NCBI GenBank assembly: GCA_030530525.1
Contig: JAUMUT010000002.1
Coordinates: forward strand, 99,012 to 163,011
DNA from: Capnocytophaga sp.
GTDB lineage: Bacteria; Bacteroidota; Bacteroidia; Flavobacteriales; Flavobacteriaceae
DNA length: 64,000 nt
Direction: 5' to 3'
The notes below the pieces were generated by a model. It searched no databases. It was not told the origin of the DNA and saw only the letters and a list, made by a program, of their open reading frames with translations. Position numbers and translations under genes: made by a program. Position 1 is the stretch's first letter. Every line of letters begins with the position of its first letter. Below are positions 62,146 to 64,000 of the stretch, piece after piece.

Positions 62146-63039
62146 ATGATTACACCAACTTTTTTAAAACCGAGCTGCAAAGTAGGAATTATTTCTACCG
62201 CAAGAGCCATTTCTACAAAAGAAATTACCCCAGCTATTCAATGGTTGGAAAATAATGATTTTCAAGTAGTTATAGGAGATACCATAGATAAAAAATATCA
62301 TCAATTTGCAGGAGATGATACTTTACGAACCAATGATTTGCAAGCAATGTTAAATAATCCTAATATAGATGCTATTTGGTGCGCTCGTGGCGGTTATGGC
62401 ACTGCAAGATTGTTAGATAAATTGGATTTTTCCGCTTTTTTATCTTACCCAAAATGGATTTTAGGCTATTCTGACGTTACGGCTTTGCATTGGCATTTGC
62501 AACATTTAGGCATTGCATCGGCACATTGTTCTATGCCTATTAATTTGAAAACGAATACGTTAGACGCTATTTCTTCAATAAAAAAATTCCTTTTAGGTGA
62601 AAAAATAGAATATGAGTGGCAAAATACGCTTTCTTATCCAGCACAGCAGATAAAAGGCGAGTGTATTGGCGGAAATCTTTCCGTGATTTATAGTCTATTA
62701 GGCTCAATTTCCAAAATAGAAACCAAAGGGAAAATTTTGTTATTGGAAGATGTTGATGAATATTTGTATCATACGGATAGAATGTTGCTTAACCTGGTTC
62801 GGAACGGAATTTTTAACGATTTACAAGCGGTAGTGGTTGGGGTGTTTTCGCAAATGCACGACAATACTATTCCATTCGGGAAAAACGCTTACGAAATCAT
62901 AGCGGAACATTGTGCGCCTTTTGGTTTTCCTATTATTTTTAATGCGCCTTTTGGGCATATAGAAGATAATCGGTTATTCCCGCTTGGTAAAACAATAGAT
63001 ATTCAGTTAGATAGTCAAAATGTTAAAATATCTTTTTAA
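62146..63039 (+). CDS. ldcA: LD-carboxypeptidase (S66 family, LdcA-like)
   Basis: It cleaves the terminal D-Ala from murein tetrapeptides in peptidoglycan recycling. The 297-residue protein has WCARGGYGTARLLDKLDF near 84-101, GYSDVTALHWHLQ with the catalytic Ser near 110, GGNLSVIYSLLGS and LEDVDEYLYHTDRM with the Glu. The ATG at 62146 is the only start before the conserved N-terminus (TPTFLKPSCKVGIIS), and the promoter -7 box ends only four bases before it, so the message is probably leaderless. The next gene starts one base after its stop. Confidence 0.92.
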   Translation: MITPTFLKPSCKVGIISTARAISTKEITPAIQWLENNDFQVVIGDTIDKKYHQFAGDDTLRTNDLQAMLNNPNIDAIWCARGGYGTARLLDKLDFSAFLSYPKWILGYSDVTALHWHLQHLGIASAHCSMPINLKTNTLDAISSIKKFLLGEKIEYEWQNTLSYPAQQIKGECIGGNLSVIYSLLGSISKIETKGKILLLEDVDEYLYHTDRMLLNLVRNGIFNDLQAVVVGVFSQMHDNTIPFGKNAYEIIAEHCAPFGFPIIFNAPFGHIEDNRLFPLGKTIDIQLDSQNVKISF

Positions 63040-63040
63040 A

Positions 63041-63532
63041 ATGTTAAAAATTTTATTACTTTCCGATACACATAGTTTTATAGATGAAGCAGTTTTAAAA
63101 CACGTTGCTTGGGCCGATGAAGTGTGGCACGTTGGCGATTTTGGTAATATAGAAATTGCTCATAAAATACAGAAAATCAAGCCTTTGGTTGGAGTTTATG
63201 GAAATATTGACGGAACAGAAATCCGATCGGAATTTCCAAAAGAAATATTTTTTGAGCGTGGTGGAATGTCCATTTATATGACACATATTGGCGGTTACCC
63301 CAACAAATACGCTTCTGGGATTTTGGATAAAATAAAAACGCTTCAACCTCAGGTGTTTATCTGTGGGCATTCTCATATTTTGAAAGTTATTTTTGATAAA
63401 AAATATAATCTTCTTCACCTCAATCCTGGGGCTATTGGCAAGTACGGGATGCAAAAAACACGCACAATGCTTCGTTTTGAAATAGCAAACGGAACTATCC
63501 AAAATATGGAAGTTATAGAATATCCACTATAA
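63041..63532 (+). CDS. YfcE/MJ0936-type metallophosphoesterase
   Basis: Start MLKILLLSDTHSFIDE at 63041 gives 163 residues; the in-frame ATG at 63020 overlaps ldcA and is not preferred. Metal-site motifs are LLSDTHS, WHVGDFGN, VYGNIDG, THIGGYP and ICGHSHI. YfcE-type enzymes are phosphodiesterases of unclear natural substrate. It is cotranscribed with ldcA. Confidence 0.92.
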   Translation: MLKILLLSDTHSFIDEAVLKHVAWADEVWHVGDFGNIEIAHKIQKIKPLVGVYGNIDGTEIRSEFPKEIFFERGGMSIYMTHIGGYPNKYASGILDKIKTLQPQVFICGHSHILKVIFDKKYNLLHLNPGAIGKYGMQKTRTMLRFEIANGTIQNMEVIEYPL

Positions 63533-63810
63533 TTTTTTTATAAAAACTTAAAAAATAACATTTGAATTCTTATATATTCCAAAATATTTTATACTTTTGT
63601 GCCAAGTTTATAAGAGACAAAAATATAATGTATAACAATAAACAAAATACAGAAAACAATTTATTTTCTTTGAAAGAAGGAAAAAATAGTTTTTTATATT
63701 CTTTTTTTAACAAAAAATATTTGCATAATTCATTGATTTTTAGTAACTTATGTAGATAAAACCACAGCACACAGCACACATAGATTTATTAAAAAAATAT
63801 TTTTGCAATA
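63533..63810. other. AT-rich stretch without a supported gene
   Basis: -7-like boxes TACTTTTG (63592-63599) and TATTTTTG (63798-63805) are present, but no complete promoter with good spacing. A short ORF (63628-63759, 43 codons, start MYNNKQNTENN) lies behind the first box; nothing supports it as a gene. Confidence 0.4.
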
Positions 63811-63856
63811 AAGCAAGTCTATTACGGGGCGTTCCGTAATGGCTTGCTTTTTTGTT
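63811..63856 (+). terminator. Strong two-part hairpin with T tract
   Basis: AAGCAAG and CTTGCTT form the outer stem, ATTACGG and CCGTAAT the inner one, followed by TTTTTTG. It could terminate upstream transcription. Because TATTTTTG at 63798-63805 sits just before it, it could instead be the 5' end of the message of the gene at 63945. Confidence 0.65.
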
Positions 63857-63944
63857 TTATAACGAAAAATAAAATTAAAAATGCTATCCGAAGGGCAAAA
63901 TCATAGAATAATTGTAAGTTTAACATAAAATTAATCAAAAAAAG

Positions 63945-64000
63945 ATGAAAAAAATTTTCACAACATTGGCAGTTGCAGTAGCTACCATTTTGACAGCTAA
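63945..64000 (+). CDS. Start of an exported protein, cut by the right edge
   Basis: An ATG at 63945 opens an 18-codon stretch reading MKKIFTTLAVAVATILTA, a Sec signal peptide, preceded by the purine-rich AAAAAAAG. The rest lies outside the window, so no function can be given; a periplasmic or outer-membrane protein is expected. Confidence 0.65.
   Translation, partial: MKKIFTTLAVAVATILTA

Noticed and set aside
63562..63759. 65-codon plus-strand ORF at the right end
   Set aside because: TTG start, low-complexity Asn/Lys/Phe content and no family match; overlapped by an equally long minus ORF.

Overview
The window comes from the chromosome of a low-GC Bacteroidetes of the family Flavobacteriaceae, most likely Capnocytophaga or a close relative; the species cannot be fixed from the sequence. 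Four things point this way. Genes are preceded by the Bacteroidetes promoter form (TTG, 19-21 bases, TAnnTTTG). Marker proteins (FtsZ, SecA, AccD, DUF6913, DUF5689, a 633-residue PurF-type protein) look flavobacterial. Several lipoproteins carry a K-(D/E)-(D/E)-like stretch right after the lipid-bearing cysteine, as in the Capnocytophaga surface-export signal. The respiratory set is a sodium-pumping NQR plus a periplasmic ammonia-forming nitrite reductase. Almost all of the window is ordinary housekeeping DNA. There is no insertion sequence, prophage or CRISPR array.

Layout. 1-529: start of a secreted GH27 alpha-galactosidase, cut by the left edge. 695-8100: nqrABCDEF operon with two unrelated small genes (a SUFU-domain protein and a ClbS/DfsB-like protein) between nqrA and nqrB. 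8494-14246: nitrite ammonification block: nrfH, nrfA, ResB-like and CcsA-like cytochrome c maturation proteins, and an alginate-export-type porin. 14258-17411 (minus): DedA, a TPR protein and a GDPD lipoprotein. 17611-22614: citrate synthase, ftsQ, ftsA, gmk, nadD. 22692-26156 (minus): rpmH, a metallo-beta-lactamase-fold hydrolase, a GH3-family protein and an M23 peptidase; then tatA.

26681-34044 is the most distinctive part. It is one co-directional block: a secreted DNase I-fold enzyme, an endonuclease I lipoprotein, a TonB-dependent receptor without a SusD partner, a DUF5689 lipoprotein, and a lipoprotein with three tandem OB-like repeats. It reads as a candidate system for capturing, cutting and importing extracellular nucleic acid. 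A candidate 176-nt antisense-direction small RNA lies just after it.

34432-45733: OmpA-type lipoprotein, accD (minus), a three-gene small membrane-protein operon, a tRNA with anticodon CAU, DUF488 and fabH (minus), mnmG, carbonic anhydrase, superoxide dismutase, a UbiA prenyltransferase and ftsZ. 45862-50296: a 5'-nucleotidase split into two genes (minus), DUF6913, dapA, DoxX, DUF177 and rpmF. 50470-56285: secA, smpB, rdgB, waaA. 56524-64000: a PfkB kinase, a PurF-type amidophosphoribosyltransferase, cysS, an orphan GIY-YIG-like protein, a small outer-membrane barrel protein, LD-carboxypeptidase, a YfcE-type phosphodiesterase, and the first codons of an exported protein at the right edge.

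Links between genes: NQR supplies reduced quinone and NrfH passes quinol electrons to NrfA, whose hemes need the ResB/CcsA pair next door. FtsQ, FtsA and FtsZ act together although ftsZ lies 22 kb away. TatA could serve the apparent twin-arginine signal on the metallophosphatase half of the split nucleotidase. Products of the nuclease/TonB block could feed nucleotide salvage through that nucleotidase.
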